Assembly (NCBI RefSeq): GCF_028858535.1
Contig: NZ_JAPMOU010000023.1
Coordinates: 37,137-101,136 of the forward strand
DNA length: 64,000 nucleotides
Direction: 5' to 3'
From: Spartinivicinus poritis
GTDB lineage: Bacteria > Pseudomonadota > Gammaproteobacteria > Pseudomonadales > Zooshikellaceae
Shown piece by piece: positions 35,524-44,459 of the stretch. Every line of letters starts with the position of its first letter. Within the stretch, counting starts at the first letter, position 1. Position numbers and translations under genes: made by a program. A model generated the notes under the pieces. That model made no database searches. It saw only the letters and a program-made list of their open reading frames with translations, and had not been told where the DNA came from.

Positions 35524-35790
35524 ATGAGTAATAGAAAGGAAAAGTCAATTGGAGTCAGACTTCTTGGAGCGGTATGTTCGCTTCTGATAATTGGTTCGGT
35601 TGTGTATATGTTGTTTGTAGGAGTCGAAATGTACTCTAGTGCATTAGTCGCAGCGGCAATAATTGGTGCGGCAGTGCCAAGTGTGGGTGCGGGGGAGGGG
35701 CTCTTAGAGATATTGTCAGGAACTCTCGAAGTAATAATTGATGGGCTTCTCTCTATTTTTGATGCGATCGCTTCAATATTTAGTTTCTGA
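35524..35790 (+). CDS. Integron cassette 2 protein, small membrane protein
   Basis: 88 residues with a basic start (MSNRKEKSIGVR) and two hydrophobic segments: LLGAVCSLLIIGSVVYMLFV at about 14-33 and ALVAAAIIGAAVPSVGAG at about 41-58. The C-terminal part (LEILSGTLEVIIDGLLSIF) is amphipathic. It is likely an inner-membrane protein. It lies between attC1 and attC2. No family recognised. Confidence 0.6.
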   Translation: MSNRKEKSIGVRLLGAVCSLLIIGSVVYMLFVGVEMYSSALVAAAIIGAAVPSVGAGEGLLEILSGTLEVIIDGLLSIFDAIASIFSF

Positions 35791-35801
35791 ATGAACAAGA
35801 T

Positions 35802-35887
35802 GAATAACAATGTGTTTCATCGGGACATTTAAGTGCTCGTTCCCTGCGCTACCGCTCTGGTCGTTCGCATTCAAACGCCGGTTAACA
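35802..35887 (+). other. attC2 recombination site (probable)
   Basis: Starts near AATAACAA and ends GTTAACA with about 86 bp between and partly symmetric inner arms. The ends pair less well than in the other sites, so it may be degenerate. Confidence 0.5.
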
Positions 35888-35908
35888 CTACATTATGAGT
35901 AAACATCT

Positions 35909-36214
35909 GTGAAGTTAATATATACGAATGAAAACCGATTCCTAGTCAGCAACGCAAAAAACCTTGTAGAAAATTCAGGAATAGCGGTTACTTTAAAAAA
36001 TGAATATGCTGCAGGAGGTATGGGGGATCTATCACCTTTAGATACTTGGCTTGAGCTTTGGGTCGTAGATGATTCTGACTATGAAAAAGCTGTTCAAGTG
36101 ATAGAATCTTCACTTAGTTCTGTGGATTCAGAAGAATGGAATTGTAACAACTGTAATGAAAAGAATGATGCATCTTTTGAGTTTTGTTGGAGTTGTCAAA
36201 CAGAGCACTCATAA
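35909..36214 (+). CDS. Integron cassette 3 protein, DUF2007 plus zinc ribbon
   Basis: 101 residues from a GTG. Residues 1-70 have the DUF2007 pattern: KLIYTNENRFLVSNAKNLVE, then VTLKNEYAAGGMGDLSPL and LWVVDDSDYEKAVQVIE. The C-terminal 25 residues form a zinc ribbon: Cys-x-x-Cys (CNNC) and FEFCWSCQ. The family is thought to be involved in signalling or protein binding, with no firm role. Its attC appears to be almost lost. Confidence 0.7.
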   Translation: MKLIYTNENRFLVSNAKNLVENSGIAVTLKNEYAAGGMGDLSPLDTWLELWVVDDSDYEKAVQVIESSLSSVDSEEWNCNNCNEKNDASFEFCWSCQTEHS

Positions 36215-36235
36215 CAAAGCAATCTTGTACGGCAC
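36209..36235 (+). other. Remnant of attC3
   Basis: CATAACAAAGCAATC follows the cassette 3 stop, which is the left arm of a typical attC, but only 22 bp separate the stop from the next ATG. The rest of the site seems deleted, so cassettes 3 and 4 may be fused and move as one. Confidence 0.45.
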
Positions 36236-36595
36236 ATGGTAAGAATTGCAGTGAATTATAAATACCCAGAGGAACTAGAGTTCTTTGAGAAAGGGTTTGG
36301 CTTATCTGATGAGAACGACCCCGATGAGGGTTTGTTTTCTTATATATATCTTTATGAAGATGGTAGTGAGCTGATTGTTACCCATTCTCCATTTGGCAAT
36401 ATATCATTTAGTGCCAAGCTGATATCGAACGGTGTCGTGGTATATAATATCTACCAAGAGTATGTGTCGGAGATAGCTTTTCAAGCATGGAGTGATGAGA
36501 AAGTTATTCGTGTATATTGCAATCCTAAGAAAACAGACACTGAGTTTAGAGTCTATTATTCGCCCACTCCGAGAATTTACGTTGCAAATACCTAA
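36236..36595 (+). CDS. Integron cassette 4 protein, unknown function
   Basis: 119 residues, acidic. It begins MVRIAVNYKYPEELEFFEKG, with strands of charge-aromatic character (YIYLYEDGSELIVTHSPFGN), and ends VYYSPTPRIYVANT. No signal peptide. The stop lies inside the start of attC4. I do not recognise the family. It is probably a single beta-rich domain. Confidence 0.6.
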   Translation: MVRIAVNYKYPEELEFFEKGFGLSDENDPDEGLFSYIYLYEDGSELIVTHSPFGNISFSAKLISNGVVVYNIYQEYVSEIAFQAWSDEKVIRVYCNPKKTDTEFRVYYSPTPRIYVANT

Positions 36596-36670
36596 CAAGC
36601 ACATCAAAATCCGCTCCACTTCGTTGCGCTGGACGTCGCTGACGCTCCGCCTTTTATGTGGGCGTTAGGC
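36590..36670 (+). other. attC4 recombination site
   Basis: Textbook attC: ACCTAACAAGCACATCAAAA at the left and TTTTATGTGGGCGTTAGGC at the right, complementary over most of both arms; 81 bp. It ends GTTAGGC, the cleavage core. Confidence 0.88.
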
Positions 36671-36710
36671 AACTAGTGATACGCGTTATTTATAGATATT
36701 GGAGTTAAGT

Positions 36711-37076
36711 ATGGAAGCATCACTCGGTACCATCATGATATATGCACGTAATATGGAAAAATCAGCAGAGTTTTACAGCAAGCTCTTTAACTTCAAAACA
36801 ACGGGAAAAGTTGTTGATGGCTTGATTGAGTTGACTCCTACTTGTGGAGGGGCTGGAATTCTAATTCATCAAGCGGCTAAGAGTATAAAACTAGGTCAGG
36901 TTGGGGTAAAACTGAGCTTTCATGTACAAGATGTTGCTAACTTTATCTCTATTGCTAAACAGTCAAATATTGAATTTGGTCCTATACATGAAGCAAAGGG
37001 CTATCAGTTTTCAAATACTAAAGATCCTGATGGAAACTCCGTGAGTATTTCTAGTAGGTCATTCCGTGACCAATAA
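36711..37076 (+). CDS. Integron cassette 5 protein, glyoxalase/VOC superfamily
   Basis: 121 residues from the ATG at 36711 (GGAG six bases upstream). VOC fold: LGTIMIYARNMEKSAEFYSKLF, GLIELTPTCGGAGILIHQ, then SFHVQDVANFI and FSNTKDPDGNSVSIS. The H/E metal ligands expected at the strand ends are only partly visible, so enzymatic activity is uncertain. VOC proteins are common integron cassettes (glyoxalase-like, drug-binding or resistance). Ends 6 bp before attC5. Confidence 0.8.
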   Translation: MEASLGTIMIYARNMEKSAEFYSKLFNFKTTGKVVDGLIELTPTCGGAGILIHQAAKSIKLGQVGVKLSFHVQDVANFISIAKQSNIEFGPIHEAKGYQFSNTKDPDGNSVSISSRSFRDQ

Positions 37077-37082
37077 GGTATT

Positions 37083-37208
37083 GCCTAACAAACGTTTCAA
37101 GACGGATTCGCAACGCTCGGCGGTTTTGTTCTAAATTGGCTTTTGTGTTTTCGGTGCAATAACTGAGTGTTGTATTAGCGTTGCTCACCACTTAAGCGGA
37201 CGTTATGT
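37083..37208 (+). other. attC5 recombination site (VCR-like)
   Basis: 126 bp, starts GCCTAACAAACGTTTCAAG and ends CTTAAGCGGACGTTATG. Length and ends are close to Vibrio superintegron repeats. It closes the array. Confidence 0.88.
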
Positions 37209-37547
37209 GTTGTAGGGTAGGGGGTATCTATCTATGATGACTATATAGTATTCTATTCATGAGATATTGCGGTACGAATAGCTTCGCATACGGTCTTGGT
37301 CGTGTACTTCTTAGTAATGGTAGCCTAAAACTCATTGATATTTATGTGTGTTATATATGTAGTCTACCTGTACAAATAATATAAAATTTAAATAAATTCA
37401 ACAAATTATGAATGGTTTTTTGTGAAATAGGGTTGTGAAGGGGGGTAACTCAAATTTTCTAATTTTTATAAAAAAAGTGACCAAATTTTCACTCAGCCAC
37501 TTCCTCATATACTTCCATTTAAATGAAATAAAAATTAACAACTACAG
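37209..37547. other. Intergenic region after the integron array
   Basis: 340 bp of A/T-rich DNA with no further cassette or attC. No gene seen. Confidence 0.45.
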
Positions 37548-39368
37548 CTATTTCCACTGCCACTGTGCACCTTCTGCATTATCCTTAGTCCATACGCCAA
37601 CCCAGTCGCCGTAGGCTTTAAAATGTTTTAAATAAATCATTGGGTAAGCCAGGTTTTCAAGGCGGCCTTGTTTTAGTTGCCAGCGTTGGTGAAGTTGTTT
37701 GCTGTCGCAGCTGCCAATAACGGCGCGGTTGCTGCCTTTCCACCATTGTGGCATTTGTAAGCATTTTTCAGGTGCGCTGGCTGGATGTAAGAGGCCTTTG
37801 GTGTCTAGTTCCCATTGTTGTGATTTATCATTTTGGCAGCTGCTGGCATTTATTTTGGCGCTGCTATTTACCCCTAGGCAGGCATTAAGCTTGTTAGAAA
37901 GTGGTTTAAACTTATCGGGGTTGGGCTTAGGGTTTGGATTCGGATTGGGGTTTGGATCGGGATCAGGATTAGGGTTAGGATTACCGCCTACACCATCGGC
38001 AGGTACTTTATTATTAAAATGCTCAGCGACTTCTGGCCAGATATCTTTAATTTTAGCTGCCGAGTTAGTGCCGCTTGGGCAGCCTCCCCAGTGGTGTAAA
38101 CCAATAACTTTGTGGCTCTTATTTGCCAATACAGGTGATCCAGAACTACCACCGGTAGTATCACATTTATAGCCTAAATTACTACGACTACTGGTGGGTT
38201 TATCTACCTGGCAGCGGTTACGTGAATTTTGATCGTCTTCAATACTCAGCTCTTTAGGGTTGCCTGCGCCATGCTGAGCAATATAAATATCTTCATTTTG
38301 TTGAGGTTCTCTTACATCGAGGCCCAGATAACTAAATGACTTGATTGAGTTAAAGTCTTTAACGGTAAATAAGGTGTAGTCTAAACTATTACTGCGACTG
38401 GTTTTTAACATTTTATCGCCAGAGACTTTTACCACTTTATTTTTTTGTCCACCACCACATTGGCTGCGTTGATAGTTAAACCAGACTTCTGAATTGGATA
38501 CTTTTGATTGAGTGCTCATACAATGGTTATTAGTAAACATACGGTTGTCGGCACTGACTCGCCAGGCTGTACATAAACCCCCGCCCATGACCAAGCGGGC
38601 GACAGGTTTGGTATGAGCATATTCAGTTGGGTGAGAGTCTTTATAACAAACCGCATCTTTTCGTTGCATTTTGCCGCAGGTGGAGCGAGTTTGGATGAGT
38701 TCCTCAACCACTTCTTCTGGGTAGCCCTTCCAATAGTGACCAATTTTTAATTGATGTTTCCCTTCTACCCAGGGGTATTTAGGATCAGTTTCAACTTTGA
38801 CGATGGCGGTATCACCACTAATCGACATACTGGCCCAAGCCTGTTTACCATCTTCTCCATTATCAGGATCAAAGGTGAAATTATCGCGTTTGCTATTACC
38901 ATAGCGATATGCTTCGCTACCATCAGGGTTGCTGACAATCACTTGGCTGTTTTTAGGAAGGCTAAAAGCACTAAAATGAATTTTAATAAAGCTGGCGCCG
39001 GGTTCCTGAATTGTGTGAGATTGATCTTTTTTGAGTGATTGATTAGGTACTAAGCTAGTAGCCGTAACGACTTTATCTGCAATTTTAATTATTTGCGGCT
39101 GTGCACTAGCTTCTATGGTTTGTGTTGTGTTATTTTCTGTTTTTGTGGATAGTAATGAAGTTAATACATTTTCTTTTATTGTAGCATCTGTAGTTACTGT
39201 TGCATTTCTAGTTATTCCAGCATTTTGGCTTATTGCTGATTTAGACGTTAATACATTTTGTATCGCTGCTTGATCAGTTTGTGATTGAGCAGAAAGATAG
39301 CTAAAGGGTGCAACGGTTACCAGCGTAGTAAACAAACAGGCAAACGGGTGTAATTTAGGTAAACTCAT
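37548..39368 (-). CDS. Secreted trypsin-like serine protease with C-terminal ricin-type lectin domain
   Basis: 606 residues. Signal peptide (residues 1-27), a Thr/Asn-rich region, a beta domain at about 120-210 (pre-protease), then a trypsin-like domain with catalytic His282 (FTNNHCM), Asp330 (SLDYTLFTV) and Ser409 (GGSSGSPV). A low-complexity Asn-Pro/Asp-Pro linker follows at 463-485. The last 120 residues are a ricin-B beta-trefoil with QxW motifs (QQWELD, QRWQLK). The enzyme is exported and probably binds carbohydrate while cleaving protein. The gene stands alone. Predicted secretion route unknown. Confidence 0.85.
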   Translation of the reverse strand: MSLPKLHPFACLFTTLVTVAPFSYLSAQSQTDQAAIQNVLTSKSAISQNAGITRNATVTTDATIKENVLTSLLSTKTENNTTQTIEASAQPQIIKIADKVVTATSLVPNQSLKKDQSHTIQEPGASFIKIHFSAFSLPKNSQVIVSNPDGSEAYRYGNSKRDNFTFDPDNGEDGKQAWASMSISGDTAIVKVETDPKYPWVEGKHQLKIGHYWKGYPEEVVEELIQTRSTCGKMQRKDAVCYKDSHPTEYAHTKPVARLVMGGGLCTAWRVSADNRMFTNNHCMSTQSKVSNSEVWFNYQRSQCGGGQKNKVVKVSGDKMLKTSRSNSLDYTLFTVKDFNSIKSFSYLGLDVREPQQNEDIYIAQHGAGNPKELSIEDDQNSRNRCQVDKPTSSRSNLGYKCDTTGGSSGSPVLANKSHKVIGLHHWGGCPSGTNSAAKIKDIWPEVAEHFNNKVPADGVGGNPNPNPDPDPNPNPNPNPKPNPDKFKPLSNKLNACLGVNSSAKINASSCQNDKSQQWELDTKGLLHPASAPEKCLQMPQWWKGSNRAVIGSCDSKQLHQRWQLKQGRLENLAYPMIYLKHFKAYGDWVGVWTKDNAEGAQWQWK

Positions 39369-39640
39369 GATGACTGCCTTGAAGATGCAACGAGTCCTTA
39401 AGGGTTTATAGACCCTAAGGGCATGTTTTTAATAAATAGTTAAAAGTGTTGAAGAACTATAACGAAATTACCTACCAAGAAATCGAGAACCGGTTAGCCT
39501 TATAATAAGGCTGAAATATTTTTTTAGTTTATTGTGAAATATTAATTTTAAGGTTGACTTTTTTAAGTTGAGATTTCGCTGATAATTATTGAGTGTGTTT
39601 TTATGAAATATTAACTCAAAATAAATGCTAGTCTTATTGA

Positions 39641-39700
39641 TATAGGGAGTGTTTATATAGGGGGTTTTTATATAGAGGGTTTTTATATAGAGTGATATAT
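39641..39700. repeat. Tandem 15-bp repeat (four units)
   Basis: Units TATAGGGAGTGTTTA, TATAGGGGGTTTTTA, TATAGAGGGTTTTTA and a degraded fourth. The open frame across it encodes a repeated YIK/YIN peptide and is probably not a gene. The A/T-rich spacer 39369-39881 otherwise holds nothing I can name. Confidence 0.75.
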
Positions 39701-39846
39701 GATAATGAGGCATTCAAATAGAGTGTGATAAGCCTTGTATCTATAAAGTATGATGACTAATTTATTATTAATAAGCTGATTGTTGAAGGGGCGCTTGAAT
39801 AATATTGTTAATTAATGAAAATACATTAATGAATTAAGGGTGCTTC

Positions 39847-39882
39847 TAAAAATAGTCAAAATACCCTAAGCGACGGGTATAT
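39847..39882. repeat. Fragment of the TATACCC...GGGTATA dispersed repeat
   Basis: Read on the minus strand it starts TATACCCGTCGC, like copy B, then carries a second GGGTATT and CTATTTTTAG. Only one end is present. It abuts the stop codon of the AIM24 gene. Confidence 0.45.
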
Positions 39883-40907
39883 TAACCACTACTTCTACTT
39901 GGTCTATAGGTATGAGCCCACCAGGCAAAAGCGTCAACACCACGGGTTTGTATCCATACTTTACCCTGTCCTGAAAAGCGACAGACAAAGCCTTCCCCTG
40001 AAAAGAATAGAGACTTATAACCACCTACCTTACTTATTTTATAATCCAGTTGTTCGGTGAATGCTACAATATTCCCAGTATCTACAACGTAATTACCCTG
40101 AACATCGATTTCTATTATGGCGCCATAGCTGTTAAACCATAAGTCACCTTTGCCAGAAGCTCGAATCAAAAATAAATTTTCTCCAGAAAAAAAGCCTTTG
40201 GTAAAGCCTTGCCATTTTGATTCAATATTGACATTCATGGCAGAGGCAACAAAAGCAGAATTTTGTAAATAAAGAATATCGCCATCTAAATAGATATGGG
40301 CCATGTCACCAGGTGCCCCAGGGGCAATGCCTATTTCACCAGGGCCATGGGTGGCAGTAAATTCATTTATAAAGATCGATTCTCCAGTAACAAACCTGCC
40401 TAGACCTCCTTTTAATTTAGTTTTCATTTCAATATGGGTATCCATGGTTGCCATGGCGGAGGCTTCTACTTTCAGCGTTCGGTTAGCTGGTAATTGAACA
40501 GTGACAAAGCTGTAATCGGGTTTACCTTCAATTTTAAACTGCAAGCCAGGATGATCAGCAGGCGGCTCGTAACTATCAATAGGGGTGCTATCAATTGAGG
40601 TGGAAGAAGTGGAAGCTTTTTCGATTTGAATTTTTTTCTGTTGAGCAAGAGCAGCTAATTCAGCTGCGGCTTCTTGTGCGGTTAATATACGACAACCAAT
40701 ACCAATTTTATCAAGTGCATTACGAACTTTAATAGCTGCTGCTTTATTGATATTTTTTTTAATGGTAACTCGGCCTTTTTGCAGAGTTTGTTTAGCTAGT
40801 TCAGGGGTTGTTTTAAACAGTTGAGCAAACTCGGTGGCTGCTTGTTCTAAATGAGTGGACCCAGCTAGTTTGCCCGTTAGGGTGACTTGGTATTGGTTAT
40901 CTGACAT
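39882..40907 (-). CDS. AIM24-family protein with N-terminal helper domain
   Basis: 341 residues. Residues 1-80 form a small alpha/beta domain (YQVTLTGKLAGS, LFKTTPELAKQTLQKGRVTIKK, LDKIGIGCRIL) seen in other bacterial proteins. From about 120 on comes the AIM24 fold: FSQ-like start, LKVEASAMATMDTHIEMKTK, LFLIRASGKGDLWFNSYGAI, IEIDVQGNYVVDTGNIVAF and a final GEGFVCRFSGQGKVWIQTR. It is the last of four co-directional genes behind an M48 protease. Bacterial AIM24 proteins (TIGR00266) have no firm function; a protein-export or membrane stress role is possible. Confidence 0.85.
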   Translation of the reverse strand: MSDNQYQVTLTGKLAGSTHLEQAATEFAQLFKTTPELAKQTLQKGRVTIKKNINKAAAIKVRNALDKIGIGCRILTAQEAAAELAALAQQKKIQIEKASTSSTSIDSTPIDSYEPPADHPGLQFKIEGKPDYSFVTVQLPANRTLKVEASAMATMDTHIEMKTKLKGGLGRFVTGESIFINEFTATHGPGEIGIAPGAPGDMAHIYLDGDILYLQNSAFVASAMNVNIESKWQGFTKGFFSGENLFLIRASGKGDLWFNSYGAIIEIDVQGNYVVDTGNIVAFTEQLDYKISKVGGYKSLFFSGEGFVCRFSGQGKVWIQTRGVDAFAWWAHTYRPSRSSG

Positions 40908-40936
40908 AGATGCTGTCCTTCGCTTTGGCTATATTT

Positions 40937-41623
40937 TTAGCGGGGTTTAAGATCACTACCAAGTAATGAGCCAAAACTACTGGGGTTATGAGATTGGCAC
41001 CAAACGGTACCTTTTCCATGAAATTTACACACCAAGCCTTCGCCGCCCAAAAATGAGTGTAACCAGCTTTTACCCGCTTTGGTGATGGTAAAGTTCAGCG
41101 TTTCATTAAAAGCAACAATATGGCCAGTATCTACAATGTACTCACCATCCACTTGAATGGGATAAATAGCACCAAAGGAACTGACAATTACTTTTCCTGT
41201 GCCCTGAAGGTGCACCCAAAAAACCCGTTCACCCGAAAATACCGATTTAAATCCCTGCCAGCCCAGGTCGATTTCAATATTATGTTCACAGGCTAGAAAA
41301 GAGCTACCTTGAACAATCAGGGTTTCATTATCAAGCTGCATGACTTCCAAATCGCCAGCCAATGCAGTACCAAACCATACTTCACCTGGTGTTTTTTGTG
41401 CCTCAAAATGGTTAATAAAAAGTGACTCGCCTGCTACCATCCGTTTAACTGCTTTTATAATACTGCCTTTCCCGCGTTTATGCGTTGTTGTGGTTATTTG
41501 AATATTATTGCTCATCGCAATCATGGCGCCTGACTCAGCTGTACAAATTTCAGCAGGGTTTAAGGTGACTTTGGCAGCCGTATTTCCTGGGCGATGTAAT
41601 AGTTGTATATTCATCAAGGGCAT
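40937..41623 (-). CDS. AIM24-family protein
   Basis: 228 residues with one AIM24 domain: AEICTAESGAMIAMSNNIQI, RMVAGESLFINHFEAQ, GVWFGTALAGD-type strands and GEYIVDTGHIVAFNETLNF, GEGLVCKFHGKGTVWCQ. No signal peptide or membrane helix. It is one of three paralogues in a row; the spacer to the next is 29 bp. The paralogues are clearly related but not recent duplicates. Confidence 0.85.
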   Translation of the reverse strand: MPLMNIQLLHRPGNTAAKVTLNPAEICTAESGAMIAMSNNIQITTTTHKRGKGSIIKAVKRMVAGESLFINHFEAQKTPGEVWFGTALAGDLEVMQLDNETLIVQGSSFLACEHNIEIDLGWQGFKSVFSGERVFWVHLQGTGKVIVSSFGAIYPIQVDGEYIVDTGHIVAFNETLNFTITKAGKSWLHSFLGGEGLVCKFHGKGTVWCQSHNPSSFGSLLGSDLKPR

Positions 41624-41639
41624 CCTTTGGACAAAAGCC

Positions 41640-42302
41640 CTAAGGTAATTTAGGATTAATCCAGCCAGCTAATCCCGCTAAACTGCGAGTTTGAATAATA
41701 ATTTTGCCTTTACCAACAACACGAGTGACCAGCCCTTCACCACTAAATAGGCTAGAGAAAATGCCGCCTGCCAATTGTAACTTGAGTTTAATAGTCGGTT
41801 CATAGGCAACTAAGTGGCTGGTATCAACAATATATTCGCCATCAACTTGTTTTTCCAATAATGCGCCAAATGCACCGTACCAGACTTTACCATGCCCTTT
41901 GACGACTACTTTAAACAGACCTTCTTTCGCTAACCAAGAAACAATACCAGCCCATTTGACCCCAAGCTTAATACCTTGGGTACAGGCGAGAAAGGCGCCA
42001 GGTTGCAAGTACAAGCGGTTACCTTTTAACTCAATTTCTTTAATTTCACCGGGGGTTGGCTGAACCAGCGTTATTTGTCGATTGCCTTTGCTATTATTTG
42101 CAAACTCGTTAATAAATAAGGTTTCTCCCCCTAAAAAACGTCGGGCTAAGGCCGGTAAAAAACCACCATTAAATCTTGATGTCAGGTCTAAATCAGCCGA
42201 CATGGTTGCCATGGCATCCGACTCTGCCGTTATAGTTTCTCCAGGGGAAAGTTGAATATCTAAATAGGAAAAAGCACGACCGCCTTTAATTTCAGTTTTC
42301 AT
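41640..42302 (-). CDS. AIM24-family protein
   Basis: About 220 residues from the ATG at 42302, which overlaps the M48 gene stop (ATGAAAACTGA). A longer frame reaches 42335 but would overlap more. AIM24 pattern: ITAESDAMATMSADLDL, RRFLGGETLFINEFANN, GKVWYGAFGALLEKQVDG, GEGLVTRVVGKGKIIIQTR. It is translationally coupled to the protease, which supports a shared role. Confidence 0.83.
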   Translation of the reverse strand: MKTEIKGGRAFSYLDIQLSPGETITAESDAMATMSADLDLTSRFNGGFLPALARRFLGGETLFINEFANNSKGNRQITLVQPTPGEIKEIELKGNRLYLQPGAFLACTQGIKLGVKWAGIVSWLAKEGLFKVVVKGHGKVWYGAFGALLEKQVDGEYIVDTSHLVAYEPTIKLKLQLAGGIFSSLFSGEGLVTRVVGKGKIIIQTRSLAGLAGWINPKLP

Positions 42303-43479
42303 CTGTAGTGGGGTCCGATGAAGTATGGGTGACAAATTGTTGTACGGCTTGTTTCAATTGTTCAAACTCCTGGTTCAAATTACGATAGGAGCGATCATTT
42401 TCTTGTGTTAATAATTTTAGCTGACTAATTCGATCTGATGTGGCTGGGTGGCTGCTTAATAGGGTAAGAGATTGTTGAACTACTTCATGGCTATCATCGC
42501 CAGTAATTTGTGCTAGGCGCTTGGCCTCTTCCTCTTGAATTTTTTTGAAGAATTGATGAAGCCCTTGTGGGTTGATATTGGCAGCTTTTAATAAAACCAC
42601 GCCTTGCTCGTCTGCATCTGACTCAAACTGTCGGGAATAACTTTGGTTAATTAATAACGGGGCTGCGTCTGCAAGGACAGCTAAAAGACCAGACATGTCA
42701 CCTAGCAACGCGTCCACAATGATAAACGTGCCTGTAGCACTGATAATGTTGCGTAATCCATGTTGCTCAGTAACATGAGCGATTTCATGGGCAACAACGC
42801 CCAGCAATTCTTCGGCACTATCTGCTTTTAAAATTAGCCCAGAGTGAATCACAATGTAGCCGCCAGGTAAGGCAAATGCATTAATTTCTTCATCTTTAGC
42901 AACATAAAAATGAAATTGATATGGGCTGTTGGGAATTGCGTCGATCAACGGTTTGGTCAGGGGGCTTAGAAAGATTTTTGCCTGTTTGTCAGACATAAAG
43001 GTGCTGCTGAGTTGATATTGTTTTATCGCTTGCTCTCCTAATGTTTGTTCCCAGCTAACCGGCACTTGTCTGGCAAGTAACGCAGCAGCAGGGCTCATGG
43101 CGAAGTAAAGCGAAAAAGGGCTGGCAAGTATTAGTAGCGCGATAGTAGCAAAAATAAAGTTGTTTTTTGTTCGCTTTCGTTTGGCGTTAGTAAATTGAGC
43201 GGCAATGGCAGAGTGGCTGGTCAACAACGGGTTTTTGAGAATCTCAAGGTTGTTGGTATAACAAGTAAAGTCAGGCTGATCAGGGTGAGAAATAAACACC
43301 AAACGGTTACTTGCACCGCCTAATTTAAATTCACTGCCTTCTATGGGGATGCTTAGCGCTTGCCCCCCTCCAGCAAAGACTATTTTCCCTTTACCAATGG
43401 TTAAGGTCCCTGAACAGCGACCATTGGGAAGATCTTGGTAAAAGGCATGGGCAGTATAACTGGATTGGGTTTGAATCAT
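42292..43479 (-). CDS. M48-family membrane metalloprotease
   Basis: About 395 residues from the ATG at 43479; a GTG 13 codons upstream is possible. A cytoplasmic N-domain of about 100 residues (GRCSGTLTIGKGKIVFAGGG) is followed by one membrane helix (FIFATIALLILASPFSLYFA) and the M48 catalytic part: HEIAHVTEQHG, zinc-binding HExxH, with the third ligand in FESDADEQG. It has the BepA/OMA1-like form of M48 protease. The gene heads an operon with three AIM24 paralogues. Function inferred: membrane or envelope quality control. Confidence 0.85.
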   Translation of the reverse strand: MIQTQSSYTAHAFYQDLPNGRCSGTLTIGKGKIVFAGGGQALSIPIEGSEFKLGGASNRLVFISHPDQPDFTCYTNNLEILKNPLLTSHSAIAAQFTNAKRKRTKNNFIFATIALLILASPFSLYFAMSPAAALLARQVPVSWEQTLGEQAIKQYQLSSTFMSDKQAKIFLSPLTKPLIDAIPNSPYQFHFYVAKDEEINAFALPGGYIVIHSGLILKADSAEELLGVVAHEIAHVTEQHGLRNIISATGTFIIVDALLGDMSGLLAVLADAAPLLINQSYSRQFESDADEQGVVLLKAANINPQGLHQFFKKIQEEEAKRLAQITGDDSHEVVQQSLTLLSSHPATSDRISQLKLLTQENDRSYRNLNQEFEQLKQAVQQFVTHTSSDPTTDEN

Positions 43480-43617
43480 ATGATGTCTTATGTTGATTAT
43501 TTGCTGAAATTTTAGCACTCAGTTGATCTTAATAAACCCAGTGAGCTGGCAAGTTGGTTGCGAATCAGTCAATAGCTGGCTAAACTGTCAGGATTTTGTA
43601 GTAATAGAGTCATAGTA

Positions 43618-44457
43618 ATGCAAGTACAGACTGTTGATTATTTAGCCCCTGATTGTGCCCAGCGATTTGTTGAGTCTTTACGAACAACAGGGTTTGGGGT
43701 ATTAAAAAACCACCCGATTTCGCAAACCCTGGTAGAGTCTATTTATCAAAATTGGTATGAATTTTTTGTCAGTGCTGAAAAACACCAGTATCAATACAAT
43801 GTGGATACCCAAGATGGTTATTTTCCTCCTGATGTGTCTGAGGTAGCGAAAGGCCATCAGGTTAAAGACATTAAAGAGTATTACCATATTTACCCTTGGG
43901 GACAAACACCGCCTGAATTGAAAGCCGAAGCCATGAGTTATTATCAAATAGCTAACCAACTGGCTACTGAGTTACTGGGCTGGGTAGAGTCACATACACC
44001 AGCTGAAATCGCTCAGCACTATTCAATGCCTTTATCAAAAATGATAGAAAACAGTCGTGGTACCTTGCTAAGGGTATTGCATTATCCGCCATTAACGGGT
44101 GAAGAAGAGCCTGGGGCAATTCGTGCGGCTGCTCATGAAGATATTAATTTACTGACTATTTTGCCTGCTGCTAATGAGCCTGGTTTACAAGTGAAAGGCA
44201 GTAATGGTGAATGGCTGGATGTTCCCTGTGACTTCGGCACATTAATTATTAACACTGGTGATATGCTTCAGGAAGCCTCACAAGGGTATTTTCCCTCTAC
44301 TACTCATCGGGTGATTAACCCGAGTGGCGGCAGACGCGACAAGTCGAGAATTTCGTTACCATTATTTTTGCACCCTAACCCAGATGTTGTATTGTCAGAA
44401 CGTTATACGGCAGGTGAATACCTGCAAGAAAGGCTGAGAGAGCTTGGAGTGATTTAA
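43618..44457 (+). CDS. 2-oxoglutarate/Fe(II)-dependent oxygenase (isopenicillin-N-synthase-like)
   Basis: 279 residues. Typical IPNS-family layout: N-terminal non-haem dioxygenase half (CAQRFVESLRTTGFGVLKNHP), then the Fe2OG core with HED in AAHEDINLLTILP (the HxD pair), a distal His in STTHRVINPSG, and the 2OG-binding Arg-x-Ser in RISLPLF. It hydroxylates or desaturates an unknown small substrate. It is followed 2 bp later by the DUF2288 gene, so they are probably co-transcribed. Confidence 0.85.
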   Translation: MQVQTVDYLAPDCAQRFVESLRTTGFGVLKNHPISQTLVESIYQNWYEFFVSAEKHQYQYNVDTQDGYFPPDVSEVAKGHQVKDIKEYYHIYPWGQTPPELKAEAMSYYQIANQLATELLGWVESHTPAEIAQHYSMPLSKMIENSRGTLLRVLHYPPLTGEEEPGAIRAAAHEDINLLTILPAANEPGLQVKGSNGEWLDVPCDFGTLIINTGDMLQEASQGYFPSTTHRVINPSGGRRDKSRISLPLFLHPNPDVVLSERYTAGEYLQERLRELGVI

Positions 44458-44459
44458 TA

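Noticed and set aside
37699..38172. 157-codon ORF opposite the protease-lectin gene
   Set aside because: It is an antisense shadow whose Gly-Leu/Gly-Phe run mirrors the Asn-Pro linker of the real gene.
39468..39713. 81-codon ORF with YIK/YIN repeats
   Set aside because: It runs through the 15-bp tandem repeat and lacks a ribosome site.
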